Origin: Helopsaltes ochotensis
Taxonomy: Eukaryota > Chordata > Aves > Passeriformes > Locustellidae
Assembly: GCA_013400155.1 (NCBI GenBank)
Contig: VXBM01000140.1
Coordinates: 624,516-688,515 of the forward strand
Direction of reading: 5' to 3'
Length of the DNA: 64,000 nt
Part shown: positions 14,369-25,869 of the stretch, piece after piece
How the letters are laid out: each line of letters starts with the position of its first letter
How positions within the stretch are numbered: position 1 is the first letter of the stretch
Translations under genes and position numbers: made by a program
Notes under the pieces: model-generated
The model's database searches: none
What the model was told of the DNA's origin: nothing
What the model saw: the letters and a program-made list of their open reading frames with translations, nothing else

Positions 14369-15333
14369 GTGGCAGAAGTAAGGTGTGATCTCAGAATCCA
14401 GAGCAAAGTGTTGATGCTGGCGTGTGCAGGAACATAAGCATCACAAAAAAAAAATCCTGCCGGTTTTTCTAACAGACATTCAGACTGCTTGAAGATACAG
14501 GGCTCAGATCCAGAAAAGCTGGATGCAGCTCTTCAGACTCCTGCATATTGTTGGAAAACTTTGCCTAAAACAGAGATGAGGCAGTTTTAGAGAATAATTT
14601 CAAGGATCACTGCAAAATTTAGGCACTTAACCTGTCTTTAAAATTCACCTGTGCAGTGGAGTACGTTCACAGCAAGACCTAGTGTTTTTTGCATAGACAA
14701 AAGTCAGACACAATGTTTTTGTGACCCTCCAAATGTATGTCTAAAATGAATACACAAGCCCTCCCTCCTGAGGCCTTCTGGGTCTTCTGCTATGAAGGAA
14801 ATTGATAATGTAGGTATTTGCTTAAAGAAAAAACCTCCTGGTATTTTGGGTATACAGTATATACCAAGATCCTAAGCTAGGAGCAAATGGCATCCCCTAA
14901 CACAGGTGTGCTCAGTGTCTGGGGCAGCAGTCACAGGCAGCTTATGCCAGAATATCCTTTTAGAATCAGTTGCCTGCATTCAGTTTTTAACAGTTAAATT
15001 CAGCAGAGATCTGAGATTTGAGCCCCCCTGAGGTTTGGGTCTCCCAATGTACAGCAGTGCCAACACAAAATAAATGCTCATTTCAGTTTTGCTCTTCAGT
15101 AGGGAGAGTTAAAAATGAGCATAGGAGGGCTTTTGATAACTTTAAATACTAATTTTGCTCATAGCAACACAGATGCCAATGAAGAGTATGGTGACAGCCT
15201 GGAACACCGTGTGGTGTTCATTGCTTTTCTTGCTAGAGTAGGTGGAAGACAAAGGTTAGGCTGGGCTGCGACACTCTCTTGTGAGTGCTACCGCAGTAGT
15301 TCCTGTGCTCCGTCACTATTTGTTTTATTTTAG
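14366..15333. other. Non-coding sequence ending in an acceptor-like site
   Basis: No recognisable gene. The last 20 bases form a pyrimidine-rich tract ending in TTTTATTTTAG, which would be a good splice acceptor for the open frame that follows. Confidence 0.5.
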
Positions 15334-15855
15334 CACGTAAAAGAGGAACAGACTTTAAGAATATTTCTTCTACAACAAGAAAGGGAAGATGTAGCAAAAC
15401 TGCAGCCTTCAGCTAACTTATGTTTATATAGTCATGTCCTGCATTGCATATACAAGAAGGCTGAAAATGACCTCTTTGAAGGTAAACTTCTGTTTAGTAA
15501 TTTCAGCACAAAGGAAGAGATACTTCAGGGTGTCCAGGACGCTTACAGGGATCTGGCACATATTACAAGTGCCACTGGAGAGCTGTGCCATTCTGAAGGA
15601 ACAGCTGTGGAGGATACAAAAGAATGTACCAAAAAGGCACCAGAAAGCTACCCTATGCTTTCCTGGTCACCATCATCCAGCAATTTCTTCTTCAGAGAAA
15701 ATCAAAACCAGATTGTTGAGTTCTGTGACCTGCAAGAGGGCTTTCTAAGAAAAGAGTCGAAAATGTGGCATGGGAGCAGCCATTTAAGAGTATCCTTAGC
15801 AAACTTTGCTGCAATTCTACTCTTCAGAAGTAGTATAAATGTCAGTGACACTTAG
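15334..15855 (+). other. Unassigned 173-codon open frame behind a splice-acceptor-like site
   Basis: Starting just after an in-frame TAG at 15331-15333, which is also the AG of a pyrimidine-rich acceptor-like site, one frame stays open to the TAG at 15853-15855. The first in-frame ATG is at 15607, so a gene here would be a terminal exon rather than a single-exon gene. The predicted peptide is of mixed composition, with an acidic/polar middle and a Ser-rich stretch, and it is not low-complexity. I recognise no domain. A frame this long could arise by chance in 64 kb, and no upstream exon or donor was identified. It is listed as a candidate only. Confidence 0.15.
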
Positions 15856-18800
15856 GTGTTATTCAGACCTTTTCATTCCTTGCTTAGTATGTTGCAGGGC
15901 TGGAGGATGGTTCAATTATGCAGTGCTTTGTCAGATACTTGCTGGCATAGTAATGTGGAATTCATACTGAGCTCCTGAAGTCTCTGCATTTCCCACTGCG
16001 TTTACACTACCCACCCATCAAGAGCACTAATTAGAGGGAAAATATAGCTTATACCAGTCATTTATTTTTTTATAGCACCCCTAGGCACAAACTTCCTAAT
16101 GCCCTTTTCTCTCATTAAAAGCCAATCAACTAAAAGTATTTTTTATTAAGCGGCCCATGAAATTTTTTAATTTTAGAACAAAATTATTTGAAGGCCGTGT
16201 CCTGTTTGAAATATTTGCCAGCAGTGTATCTAGTGAAAGAAAAGGTATGTGTATCTTCAACTCATAGGAGAGATATTGGGAAAATAGCCTCCAGAAAGGA
16301 TGGCTGGTGTTTCAGAGCCTCAGTACCTGCTGTTCAATCCCACCATGCATCCTTCACACTGATGTTTGCAGCTTTGGAAGAAGAAAGTGAAAACAAAAGA
16401 CCAAAGCAATGACAAGGAGGAGAAGCATATTAAAAAAGTGAGAACCAGAAAACAAGCTAAAATGAATCTTTGCTGATACCAGGTGCAGGGGCAAAGTAAT
16501 TGTTTCAGAAAATTCTCCTGTCAGAAAAACTCTTTGCCACAAAGGAAAGGAAAGTGGCAAGGCAACTCCAGTACTGGCTGGAATATTTGCATTCTTACTT
16601 GTGAAATAGTCTCATATTCACCTAAGTAATGCATTCATTTAAACTGAAATCCTGTTGTGGAAATGTGCAACACATCATCAGCTGGAAGCTGTCTTAGGAC
16701 TTAGCTCGCCATTGCTGACACATCATCTCAGTGCTTCAAACAGTCTTATTGTCACTTGTGTGATCACAGAGTGAAGAGGACAGACACAGTGAGACACATT
16801 TCCTGTGCCTCCCCTAAACCTATCCTCATAAGTGCCAGTCTGTTTCCTTAAATCCCATTTGAGGCACTGATAGGAATCTAAAAATATTTCTAAAATTTTT
16901 TTAAGAGATAGAAAAAGATTTCTGTGAAAATGAGTATTTTCATGTGCCTGCTTGGGGGACTAAGGCACCCTTGTTCTGGACTGGGTGAGTCCCTCATGCA
17001 GGTTACTATTTAGAACATTATGGGCTTTTGACTAGTTTAGTTATCACATGGTGCTGTTGATGGAGAAGTCACTCGGAACTCCAGTGTTTGGGTTGTCTTT
17101 TAAAAAACAGGACTTAAGGCTGATGCTGGCTCACTCAGGAAGGAGAATACAGCTGAACCAAAATGCCTGTGAAGCCACATGTGCCAGGCAGCCTGACAAA
17201 CAAAGTCCATTATTAAAACCAGAAAAATATATGGAGACAAGGCCTGCTGTCCTGCTCACAAGGCATCATGTCTAACTAGCTGTCCTTCCAGAGAAACCCT
17301 CCTAAGGATGAACAATTTCCCAGAGATAGGCACCCCTCTCTCAGATATGTTGCTGGGCATCGGACACTTCAGTAGGAGCAAAGGGCTAAATGACTTTCAG
17401 AACCTGCTCTGACTCCAGATTATGAGCATAGAGAAAAAGAAAGGAGAGTTCAATTTTGTTTTTATTAGATCCTTGATGCCTTTTTTTTTTTTTGCTAGGT
17501 TTTTAAAGGCAAGAGCCTTTGAGCAAAAGAGGGAATGAGTCACAGCAATAGCTTCTCATTAAACTAATGACAAGACATATAAACAGAGGGAGCTCACTTG
17601 GCTAGTGCTCCTGCCATCCACAACACTAAGCCATAAGAAATTAAACTAGAAAAAAATCATGTCGTGTGGCTTGGACTGGGTGTTCAAATAACCTTAAACT
17701 GGAAATGCTAACATTTGATTTAAAAACAAGTTATGCACTTGCACCAGGTGCCCTGTAGGTGGACAAGGTAAAAAAGAAGTGAAATCGAGTTTCAAGTTCG
17801 GCAGTTTGCACCTTTGTGTGTATATGCACTGGGTAGTAGCACCTCTGTTGAACTACATTTTCAAAGGCAAGGAGTTTGTCACTGTTTTCATTCCTCTCTT
17901 TTTAATACCAAGTCAATTACACAGGCACCTTCCTGGGTTATAGTAGGTGCTGAACACTTCTGAAAAATACCCTCTGAGTAAAAGCCATTATTTGCAAGCC
18001 TGACTCCATAAATATCAACCTGCCAGAAAAAATGAATTCTGCAGGGCCCTGTGCTAAATCCTATCTCCAGAGAATATTCCCTGTTCAGTATTGAACTATA
18101 TATGAATTATACACATCCAAAGAGATTAAAAAGGAAATAAGATGTCGATCTGAAGAAAGCATCTTATTGCAAAGCTGTTCTAGATCTACAGTGTCAGCCA
18201 TAGGTTGCAGGGAGAATAAGATCTTTGGAACTGAGAAAATAATACTGAAATTGTTTTTAGAACTGCAAACATTCAGCAGTGTTCACACCAGACTCATTTT
18301 CAGTAGTGTTCCTAGCTAATATTTACAAGCTTTTCAAACTGAAAATTTTAATTGAAAGGAATGAAAGCTGCAAGCATTACTTTGAAACGTTTGGATAACA
18401 TTTTATTTTAGATGTGGACTTGCAGTTCCTGGTATGCTTAACAAAAACTGTGGACACAGCAGTATTAATGGCAACAAGTTTTAAAGCAAAGATTTGAAGA
18501 ACACGTTTTTCTAGCAACAACTGTATGCAATTGAGTAAGATCTCTATCCTCTCAGCTTGATAATTTTAATTATAATAATTTTTAAGTGCTGGAGAAATTT
18601 ATGTTGAAGCCAGTTTTGGCAGAAGCACCTAGCTACAACATATTTTTTGTCCCATAAATACCTTAAAAACAGCTGAAGCTCCTTCAGCTCCATGGTTAAT
18701 GTAAAGAAAATGAGGGAAAATGTTCCATTCATTTCCTCTCCTTTGTGTAAAGGCCAAGGTTTAACAGACAAAGAAGAATAATGTAGAATTTTAACTATTT

Positions 18801-21800
18801 TTGTAACAGGCAATCAGGACAGCTCGTCTATACAAAGAATTTTAAGAACAGAAAACAAAAAGAACAGAATGTTAAAAGCACTAAAATCTATAAAGAAATG
18901 TAAGGCTGACACAAAACAGCCCAACAGATTACATGACCCAAATATGTGGTCTGTCCATTAAATTTATGCACTACGAAATGGACAGCATTTCTATATGATA
19001 AAACATGACAGTTGAGCAATCTTTTACTCCTGGCATTGCTCAGCTTGCAGTAGAAGTGCAAATAAGTGAAAAATAAGTGAAAAAATTATCTTTTCATTGA
19101 GTAGCCTTTGCTAACAAACAAGGCATTATCCTGACAATGGAAAAATTAATTGCAAATAGTTGAAGTTGGGTGGGGGGCTGCCAATAGACTGTAATGGAGA
19201 TATTTTTGAGCCTGCAGGTAGAAGTAATTTTCTCTACTGGTTTTCTGAGAGAGATGTTTCAAAAGTAGCAGCTAAAAATAAAAGGACATCATTATTATCA
19301 AACATCATCAAGCTGACAGACACTGCTGTATTAAGATGCAAATAAAGTCTTCATGTCACAGATGACGACTCCTGTTATTTTCAGTTCTTTGCCAAACTTG
19401 AATGTTTTAGGCCAACAGTTTTCACAAGAAGAAAGTGCTTTAGTTTTTGAACACGTTTGTTTAAGCTCTCTGTAATGCCATTTGGCCTTTTCAAAAGGAG
19501 GGATTAAGGAAAACCAATCTCTTGTTTTGCTCATCACAAGTTTTACACTGCTTTTTAACTAAGAAGTCCTGGCATTGCCACACGACATGTCCAAGATGAC
19601 ATTCATCTCTACTTTTGGTACCAAAGTTATTACTTGTGCTACCCCATGCAAGTTGGAGCCCCGTCTTGGCTCCAGTTCCAGCCAAGGCTGATGTGTTCAA
19701 CATCTTTGCCTCTGTCTTCACAATATATATCTCCCAGACCTCTGTGCTTAGGGGAAGGCTTAAAGTGGCAGAGGGAACAGCAATGCAGATAAGTTGGAGG
19801 CTATTTGAGAGAACATGAGCAATAAAAGACTTTTCTCTATTGTATTTGAAAGACTGTGCAAACTGGGGGAAGTCTTAGACACCTGAAAATCTGCATCTTC
19901 TCACCAGAGAGTGGAAGTCTGCATCAAAATACAGACATGCAATCTTGTACAAACAGTCAGAAGTCTGGTATTTTCTAAGTGTGTTTGCCGTTATACTCAT
20001 CACCATTTTATGTCATTGTTTTTGTAGTTTGGATTGGTAAAATCTTGCAGCAAACATTGTACCTTACCTAGCTCTCAGAAAGGCATCCAAGAGAATGGAG
20101 ACTGCATGGAAAACAGTTTGATAGGCTCATCAGCTGAAACTGAAAAAGGAGTAGTTGTAAAAATAGAAGTGTAAACAGAAATAATGGTGTTAAAAAGGTA
20201 AACACCTTCTAAAGGTATTTTTGTTCCACGTGGTTTAATATGAAAGAAATTATGCTATTATTGCTTAAAGCCCAAAATTTTGCTCTCTTAAATACGAGGA
20301 GAAAAGGAATGTTCACCTCCTTTCCCCAAGGCTCAAATTCTTCACAGCAGTACAGACCCTCTTCCCTAAAGGAAAAGAAGTTGACCATCTGTTATCATTC
20401 CAAAGGACATGAGACAGGCCAGTGCTGAAGATTAAAAAACCACCACAGCCCATTATGCAGTGGGAAAGAACACGAAGACGGATCTGGAGAAAATAACTGT
20501 GGAAAACTGACCTGAAGGCCGACATGTGATTAATCCCAATTGCACAACCTTCTGAATTGTAAGCGCAAGAATACATTTGCACACTTTCTTAATCCAGACT
20601 TTTTCATCCAAAAGGTCTGATCTATGCAAGTAGTTTATTCACATGAGAAAAAAAAGAATGGATGCTATGCAATGAGTAATGCAGTTACTCACAGTTCTTA
20701 TTATCTAGTTTCCCAAGCAGGAGAAAGTATGAAAGTAATTGATGGAAGTCAAGCCCTTTTGGATGCAAATATCAAGGCAGTTGTTGAAAAAGAAATTTAT
20801 GATCAATAACGGCAAATACAGTAGGTAGCACAAAAAGAATCACTTCTTACAGTTCTGAATTTTAGTAACAGTGAAAATGTCAAAGAGACTGAGAAAACCT
20901 TCCTTCTGCCAGTAAACTGACTTAAAAATAAATGACTGATAGAGGTTGAATTGAATAATAATTACAGTTAAGTAGTTTAATATAACTGAAGACAATATGT
21001 TCTTCAACAGAAGAACTACCTACTTATGCAGTATTGTGAAAAGACAAATTAGATATAAAAGCTGTTTCTCAACATTAGTAATATTTATCTAAATAGAAAA
21101 AGTCCCTAAGCTCAAAATGGCACTAATAATTATATCCTTCTGTAAAGGAATTCCACACAGATTAACATTTAAAATACATCAAGGTTTTAAATTCTGGACG
21201 TTACTTAGTGTGAATTTGTAGATGAACTGAATAAAACCCCACCATGTTAAACACAGTCTTAATTATTCATTATACTTTCTTAGTGCTCTTAATAAATATG
21301 GTGGCCTAGTTTGAGACAATTTGTTCACAGGCCTTGTATCTAATCTTCCTTTATTTATGAAGAGTTTTCCCCCTGAAGTTATTCAGGAAATGAATTGCTG
21401 GGATTGGAAATCTTCAGAAGTGGTTTGAAAAAAAAAAAAGCTGTGTTACAAAACATACCAGTTTTGTGTGTGTCTCTTACATTAGCTCCTCAGTCAAAAT
21501 ATATCTAATGGACTTGCAGGCTTGAGATGGCTCTTAAAAAAAGTACAATCAAGGTAATTACTCGCACCTCTGTGGTGTAGTTTATAAGGAAAATAGACCG
21601 GTACCGTAAGTGGATTTCACATGAAACTGGCCTGGTGTAAATCCCACCAGCATAATTACGGAGAGGCCAGAAGATCACCAAGTGAGACAGTTCATCACTC
21701 AACACTCACTTGTCACCATATTTGAATTCTGCAATAAGCTATTTTCGTGTTATATAGAGCAAGAAGCTATTTTCTTGGTTTTATAATATTTCAGATTCCT

Positions 21801-22176
21801 CTACCAAACTGGGACAAAACCCAAGAACCTCAAAGAGAGCAACATTAAACAAACAACCTCCCTCTCCAACAAATACAGCTTTGGAGTTGTTGAAATGCTT
21901 ACTTTTAGATGCTGACCTTTTTCATTTTAAAAAAAATCTTACTTTTCACCATAATTACATTTCAGAAGGAAAGTATTTCTCAAATGAAAAAGCAGAATAC
22001 TTCATTTTGAAGATACTGTAACAAGATATTAAACAAATATCAATTTTGTTTTTTGATATGGTTGTCAACAACCCAGTGGGACAAAAGGGGTTGTCGGGGG
22101 GCAGACTTGAAATAAAATGTTGAAAGTAATCCTTTGTCATAAAAAAGTATGGTTTTGACAAATTGGCATTTTCAAA

Positions 22177-22178
<2 letters not shown>
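15856..22178. other. Unique non-coding sequence, no gene seen
   Basis: A+T-rich sequence with only short, compositionally ordinary open frames (all under about 90 codons). A 13-T run lies at 17481-17493. A short imperfect direct repeat (AAGCTATTTTC) recurs around 21735-21775. No known transposon was recognised. Confidence 0.6.

Positions 22179-22208
<30 letters not shown>
22179..22208 (+). repeat. Poly-A tract, 30 bp
   Basis: A run of 30 A. No gene-like body upstream and no flanking duplication was found, so it is annotated as a mononucleotide repeat rather than a retrocopy tail. Confidence 0.9.
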
Positions 22209-22210
<2 letters not shown>

Positions 22211-24199
22211 TCTTTCTTGCAAATCACTTTCAGCTCTACACACCTCCAGGATGCGTTGCAACGAGCTGATCCTTATGTGACTGTGTACATGCAATAGGAA
22301 CAAAATCAGCCGTGGGCTGACAAACAGATGACCTCCTATGATCTTTGGACTTCTAAATGTAAAAAAGAAACAAAATGAAGACCATCAAAAGGACATCTCA
22401 ACCTGTAATATTCCTTTCAGGTAGCTTTGAAAATGTTTTTCTTCTTGATTCTGTCTGGAATACTACAAGATGACTATCAGAATATGTTCCTTGTTAAATA
22501 GATTAATTTCTTGCACTATCCTCATTACTTTTTTGATATATATTCAATTACACATCTATTACTAGGTGTATTTCAATTACGGAGGATGATACCACGACTT
22601 GAAGAATTATGAACTGAGAGCTTAATCAGCCAACTAAGTACCTGTGAATATAATTTGTAAGTATAATGAGTTAATTTTTTTCCCCGTACTTACAGCTTCA
22701 TGCCCCCAATGATTGCAGTGCTCAAGTGGAAATGGGAGCGGCATGTGGCCCTGTATCCCAACAGCAGCCAGCGGGTCACAGCAGATTGCCTGCGTAGGTT
22801 ATGTCAGAGTGAGCTGACCTCTGCTTCCCCCTGCTCTTGGGTAAAACATCGAACATCTGAGCCAAACAGCAGCTGGATTTTTCTTGAACAGGAAACCTGG
22901 GGCAAAAAAACCCTGACAATTTTCTACCCTTCTGACTTTGGAACTCTAGAAAAGAGGTCAAAATATCCCAAACTAATTTTTAAGGCACTCCAAATGTAAT
23001 GTTGACGAGGTGGTTTCACAGTGACTACTGAACTCTGGTGCATCCCAGGGCAGACCTTTGATCTTGGCAGGGATGGGAAGGGGCTGGCTTAAGGCAAGCT
23101 ATGCTCAAGACACCCTGTCCTTCCTTGAGCCACAGAGTACTTGGCTCTTTGTCAGGTTTTTGTATACATGCAGTTTACAGAATTTGACTGCACAGGAAAA
23201 TTGGATGTCAGTGGACATTGCACTTCTCATTTTCCTCTTTCTGCTGATGGAAATTTCTTATTTCTGATGCACAAAATGGCAGGCAGGGCAGCATGCTATC
23301 AGAGCTGGTAGGCTGGAGGAGCTGAGGATGTCTTGTCATATGTCATTTTGGTCAAGGGAAAAATGGCAAAAAGCAGCACGGTTAAAAAGCAATTTTCACA
23401 TAAAGAACTCAGGAAAGGAAACCTGGCTGACAGCAAATGGATTGGAGGTCGGAGGGAACACCAGTCAGTCACCACAGACACATACTATTTTCCATGAAAA
23501 TGCAGCTGAAGAGGAGGAGGGGATGGAGGACCAGAGTTTGCTGAGAGCAGAGCAGATGGCTCAGGCAATGAGAGAGCAGTGCCACTCAGTCAGCAATAGG
23601 ACAATTTGCAAGGTAATTTTAGAGTATGCCTTCACATTTATTTGTCCCAGTCATGTGCTAAAATAAGAATAAACCTTCTTTATAAGTGATGCTTTGTTGT
23701 CATTTACCTATTTGCTTATACAAATATGTTTATAGATCCATAAACATTGTGCTGTGACTAGTGATAAAGCTGTAAAATGTGTGCCAAAACAAGAGGTGAA
23801 TTATATTTTTAAAGCCACTAAATCTTTTCCATTGAGTTTTAATTTGGAACAGATTTCTTGTCATTATCATTGTTATTATTACTTTGTGTTGTATGTTGTT
23901 GTTGTGTCTTTATGATTCTGATATATAGAGCTTGTCACAGAATAAAAAGATGTCCCTTACCCCACAGAAGGTCACTATTTAAATTTCAGAAAAAGACTAT
24001 CAACAACATCAGAGAGATGAAGAGGCTTCTTAAAGGAAAGACGTTCTAATTCGCAACATGGAAGGGAATTTCAGATTGCCAAAAAAAGGCAGATTTTCCA
24101 CAGCTTTTTATAGATATTAGATAAAGGAAAATTAGAAGTATTCTGAACGACAGTAAGATAAAGTAGATGTTTATGGCATTATGTGCACAGCATGGAAGA
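22209..24199. other. Unique non-coding sequence
   Basis: No recognisable gene or repeat. Open frames at plus 22700-22999 and plus 23328-23666 have no recognisable domain and look like chance frames in sequence that is somewhat richer in G+C than its surroundings. Confidence 0.55.
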
Positions 24200-25220
24200 G
24201 AATGGAAGAAAGTTATCACAAATGTGTTCAGAATTTAGCAAGCAGGATGCTGGAAACAGTAGAGTAATCAAAGAAAACAGTGGTCTTTGAAGAACTGAAT
24301 GACAGGTGACAGGCAAATAGGGTCTGGCCATGACAGGCTTTGAAAATAGACACATCACTTAAATTAAATGAGATAAGAGAAACAAGATGCAAAAATATGG
24401 GAAATAACACATAAGTGGGAACACTCTGAACAGGTAAGGGGGGAAATGTATTTATCAGTGCTGGAGAAAAAATATGTTGCAACAAGTAAGGCAAGCTGAT
24501 AATAAGAGCTGCAAAAGATATTTAGCCATGTGGATGGAGATTGCAAGAACGAAATTGATGCAATTGCTGCTCAGGGTGAAGTTCAGAATGTCAGGAGATG
24601 CAGAGAAGCTACAGATGAAGTTGATGATAAGGCTAGGGAGCCAGAAATGGGTACTACCTGAAGGAATTAATAATAACAGGGAGTGATAAATCACCCTGGT
24701 AAGTATAGGTGAAAGCTGCACATCCATGAGGAGGAAACAGGCTGAGATCTTAGTGTGTATCAATAGAAGAAGGTTGGTTAGAGACATGGGCTGTCTTGTT
24801 GGAGACTGAAGGAAGATCCAAGGGAAGACACTCAGAGCAACCAGAAGAAGATAATGTTTTTGGAGGAATAAGTTATGTAAAAGATACTCCTGTAGCAAAA
24901 AATACTAAGCTCCTCTGTGAGGAGTCACTGAATAAAAGCTTAAAAAAATGGTGTAAAAGATGGAAACCACCTCCACAGGAAGATACAACCCAATTTAGGT
25001 GTAAGGCTCTTTGCAAGGGGCAGCACAAGAGATAATAGTTGGAGGAGGCAAGTGCAAGTAAATTTGAAAGAAAAGTTTTGGGATGGATGAGGTGGGAATG
25101 CACGTTGAGAAAAGATGTCTAGGGAAGTGTGAAAAGAAAGGGTAAGTGTAAATGAAGGGATAAGAAAACCAGTACTTGGCTACCAGTAAGGACTTGGCAG
25201 AAGTGAATTTTAGCATGGTC
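24200..25220. other. About 1 kb of purine-rich plus strand
   Basis: The plus strand is visibly enriched in A+G for about 1 kb, with many GAAG, GGAGG and AAGAAG runs. Because all three stop codons are purine-rich after the initial T, the pyrimidine-rich minus strand has few stops. It therefore shows a chain of overlapping Leu/Ser/Phe-rich frames (24228-25216). These are a composition effect, not genes. No repeat family was recognised. Confidence 0.6.
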
Positions 25221-25229
25221 TTAGGTACT

Positions 25230-25864
25230 TGTCCTAGGGTGACGTTATGATGTTATGATATTTGTATTCCCAATCGTGGGTTTATGCTGGATATTACACT
25301 CTGTACCTTTAATATTGTGTCCGAGAACAAAGTGGAGGAAGAAGCGCGCAGTTTGTTCTCAGAAACCCTCCTCCTCCTGCTGGCCTTGAGAACCAGAGTC
25401 AGCAACACACAGATGCAGGATAGAGAGGTTTTCTTTTTTTGTTTTTAGTTAGTTAGTGAGGAGGAGCTGAGGTGGAGAAGCTTAAATTTTTTTTCCTCCT
25501 TTTATTTCTTTTTTTGCCTTTCCCTGGAACTGTTGGAATCTCTCTGGACTGAGGACCAGAGGGAGCACCAGGGGCCTTTCACCTGGAACCCACCAAGATC
25601 TACCCTGTGCAGCAACTTTTCCCAGCGCCAGAGGGACTGGGAACAGAGCAGCCACCTACAGGGGAGACTTCTTTTCTAAGTTTGTCATCTCTCCAGAGCA
25701 GCACAAAGTTCTTGTCATGTGGTATTGTTCAAATTATTGTGCTGGGGAGTGCTTTGCCTGTTTAATAAACAGGTTTCTTTCCACTTCTCTCTGAGGAAGT
25801 CTTTCGCGAACCAGTTGGGGGAGGGGAAGGAGCTTTTCTCCCAAATTTGCCCTAAACCAGTACA
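25230..25864 (+). mobile_element. Solo LTR of an endogenous retrovirus with perfect 5-bp target duplication
   Basis: The element begins TGTCCTAGGG and ends CCAGTACA, so it has the canonical TG...CA ends (TGT/ACA inverted). It is flanked by the perfect direct repeat GTACT at 25225-25229 and 25865-25869. A polyadenylation signal AATAAA lies at 25764-25769, about 95 bp before the 3' end, which gives plus orientation. Near the 5' end the 8-mer GTTATGAT is repeated twice in tandem (25244-25259). No internal retroviral sequence is attached, so this is a solo LTR left by LTR-LTR recombination. A 5-bp duplication fits ERVL-like elements. The exact family was not assigned. Confidence 0.87.
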
Positions 25865-25869
25865 GTACT

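Noticed and set aside
21540..21710. GGCCTGGTGTAAATCCCACC-containing stretch as an ancient amniote repeat
   Set aside because: The resemblance to GGTGTAAATC-type reptile repeats is too short and degenerate to call.
7589..22208. Poly-A/poly-T tracts (7589, 14328, 22179) as tails of processed pseudogenes
   Set aside because: No transcript-like body or flanking direct repeats were found beside any of them.
24228..25216. Chain of hydrophobic minus-strand open frames, including a 147-codon one
   Set aside because: The minus strand is pyrimidine-rich here, which depletes stop codons and yields Leu/Ser/Phe-rich peptides. The frames overlap each other in different phases and have no domain.
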